NCBI GenBank assembly: GCA_012961655.1
Contig: DTYX01000027.1
Span: 1-6,112, forward strand
Direction: 5' to 3'
Origin: Candidatus Poribacteria bacterium
GTDB lineage: Bacteria; Poribacteria; WGA-4E; DTYX01
Length of the DNA: 6,112 nucleotides
Shown here: positions 5,134 to 6,112 of the stretch, in pieces
How positions within the stretch are numbered: position 1 is the stretch's first letter
Layout: every line of letters starts with the position of its first letter
Position numbers and translations under genes: made by a program
Notes under the pieces: model-generated
What the model was told of the DNA's origin: nothing
The model's database searches: none
The model's input: the letters and a program-made list of their open reading frames with translations, nothing else

Positions 5134-6012
5134 ATGCAAGTTGGATTTGTGCAATTTAACCCTACCTTTGGCGATAAAACGGCGAATGTTAAGCGTATCA
5201 TGAACTTAGTTGCTCGTGTTAATGCAGATTTGTTGGTTTTGCCTGAATTATTCAATACAGGATATCTGTTTTTATCTGCAAGCGAATTGGAGGAATTAGC
5301 GGAAGAGATTCCTGCGGGCGCGACGACCAGGACCTTGAAACGATTAGCGGAGGAGAGGGAGGTATATTTGGTAGCAGGTATTGCTGAAAGAGCTGATGGC
5401 AAGTTTTACAACTCCGCCGTTTTAGTTTCGCCCTCGGGTGATGTCAACGTCTACCGCAAAGCACATCTGTTCGATGAAGAGAAAAGATGGTTCACCCCTG
5501 GGGATACGCCCTTTGAAGTGTATGACATCGGTTTAGCCAAAATCGGTATAATGGTATGTTTTGACTGGTTTTTCCCTGAAGTGACCCGGATTCTCAGTCT
5601 GAAAGGGGCGGAAATTATCTGCCATCCCGCAAACCTGGTGTTGCCATACTGTCAGAACGCGATGATAACGCGCTGTCTGGAAAATCACGTTTTTGCTATC
5701 ACCTGCAACCGTACGGGCATCGAGGAGAGAGATATCAATAGTCGCTTGAGGTTTACAGGCAGAAGCCAGATTGTCAGTCCAGAAGGCGGTGTTTTAACGC
5801 AATCGGGTGAAATCGGCGAAGCCGTGAGGGTAGTAACAATCGAGCCTAGCATCGCGCAAAATAAAAGCGTGACAACACACAATGACCTGTTCGATGACAG
5901 ACGAACCGACCTGTTCGGAGATTTGTTGAAGAGCCCTATCGTTTTGCCGGCGACACTCTCTTCTGGACAAATGGAACTGGAGAGGAAATCCCGAGAGATA
6001 GCTGATGCGTAA
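5134..6012 (+). CDS. Nitrilase-superfamily carbon-nitrogen hydrolase
   Basis: This intact cytosolic enzyme has 292 residues, the usual length for a single-domain C-N hydrolase. The catalytic triad is visible: Glu-38 in LLVLPELFNTGY, Lys-109 in VYRKAHLF, and the nucleophile Cys-142 in IGIMVCFDWFFPE. A supporting acidic residue is present in HLFDEEKRWFTPGD (Glu-115 or Glu-116). Further family marks are GAEIICHPANLV, a conserved ENHVFAITCNRTG block, and FTGRSQIVSPEGGVL. Such enzymes cleave nitriles, amides or carbamoyl groups (N-carbamoylputrescine, beta-ureidopropionate and omega-amides are typical). CFDWFFPE is closest to amidase and carbamoylputrescine-amidase-like branches, but the substrate cannot be fixed. 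The start has GGAG (5122-5125) 8 nt upstream and a strong promoter before it. The divergent MFS gene may handle a related compound; this is inference. The last 20-odd residues after LSSGQMELERK look like an ordinary charged tail. Confidence 0.93.
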   Translation: MQVGFVQFNPTFGDKTANVKRIMNLVARVNADLLVLPELFNTGYLFLSASELEELAEEIPAGATTRTLKRLAEEREVYLVAGIAERADGKFYNSAVLVSPSGDVNVYRKAHLFDEEKRWFTPGDTPFEVYDIGLAKIGIMVCFDWFFPEVTRILSLKGAEIICHPANLVLPYCQNAMITRCLENHVFAITCNRTGIEERDINSRLRFTGRSQIVSPEGGVLTQSGEIGEAVRVVTIEPSIAQNKSVTTHNDLFDDRRTDLFGDLLKSPIVLPATLSSGQMELERKSREIADA

Positions 6013-6062
6013 TTTTTTGCTGGTTCAGTGTCCATTGGTGAATTATGGAGTCGTTTGTAGTA

Positions 6063-6078
6063 GCGCAATTCATTGCGC
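6063..6078. repeat. Short perfect palindromic hairpin after the C-N hydrolase gene
   Basis: GCGCAAT (6063-6069) pairs with ATTGCGC (6072-6078) across two bases, so in RNA the stem would be 6 bp with a 4-base loop. It starts 50 bp past the stop codon at 6012 and is preceded by GTAGTA, a typical look of dispersed REP-like units. No T-run follows on either strand, so termination is not supported. The window ends 34 bp later. Confidence 0.5.
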
Positions 6079-6112
6079 GTTCAGGGATACGCACGGGAAA
6101 GCAGTCAAACTG

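Noticed and set aside
5685..6068. Minus-strand open frame opposite the end of the hydrolase gene
   Set aside because: It is antisense to an intact, motif-bearing gene and has no supporting start signal; the same applies to the minus-strand frame at 5082-5402.
6063..6078. Palindrome as terminator of the hydrolase gene
   Set aside because: There is no T-run after the stem; it fits a dispersed palindromic repeat better.

Overview
The window looks like accessory or inter-operon sequence from an uncultivated bacterium with moderate GC content. Three things recall candidate-phylum genomes such as Poribacteria: a DUF6785/DUF6784-type polytopic membrane protein, a secreted concanavalin-A/LamG-like protein with a C-terminus resembling 'VEPTGKLTxTWGxIK', and small toxin-antitoxin fragments with palindromic intergenic repeats. 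The taxonomic guess rests on memory of family distribution, not on any search.

Layout, left to right. (1) 1-220, minus strand: an antitoxin-like DUF433 gene that runs off the left edge. (2) 221-567: a 90-bp inverted-repeat element (252-341) with a nested hairpin, next to a frameshifted remnant of a HicB-type antitoxin (351-513). (3) 568-2276, minus strand: decaying coding sequence. A DUF6785/6784 membrane-protein gene starts normally at 2276. It is then hit by a 1-base frameshift near 1492, an apparent in-gene deletion near 1141, and an abrupt loss of similarity near 893, where it joins the C-terminal fragment of an unrelated protein. (4) 2277-2501: a rho-independent terminator for minus-strand transcription (2355-2386) and a two-copy 30-bp tandem repeat (2389-2448). 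(5) 2502-3226, minus strand: a secreted LamG-like protein whose frame breaks at a run of seven A. (6) 3448-4713, minus strand: an intact 421-residue MFS transporter. (7) 4714-5133: a 420-bp divergent intergenic region with two inverted-repeat structures, a near-consensus promoter and a perfect 14-bp palindrome at the expected transcription start. (8) 5134-6012, plus strand: an intact nitrilase-superfamily carbon-nitrogen hydrolase. (9) A short palindromic repeat near the right edge.

Only the MFS transporter and the C-N hydrolase are complete and intact. They diverge from a shared regulatory region, so uptake or export of a nitrogen compound coupled to its hydrolysis is a reasonable but unproven idea. 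The left half reads as a gene graveyard: at least three broken coding sequences and repeat elements lie within about 2.3 kb. I found no convincing new biological system. The most worthwhile leads are the A7 frameshift, the nested inverted repeats and the palindromic operator candidate.
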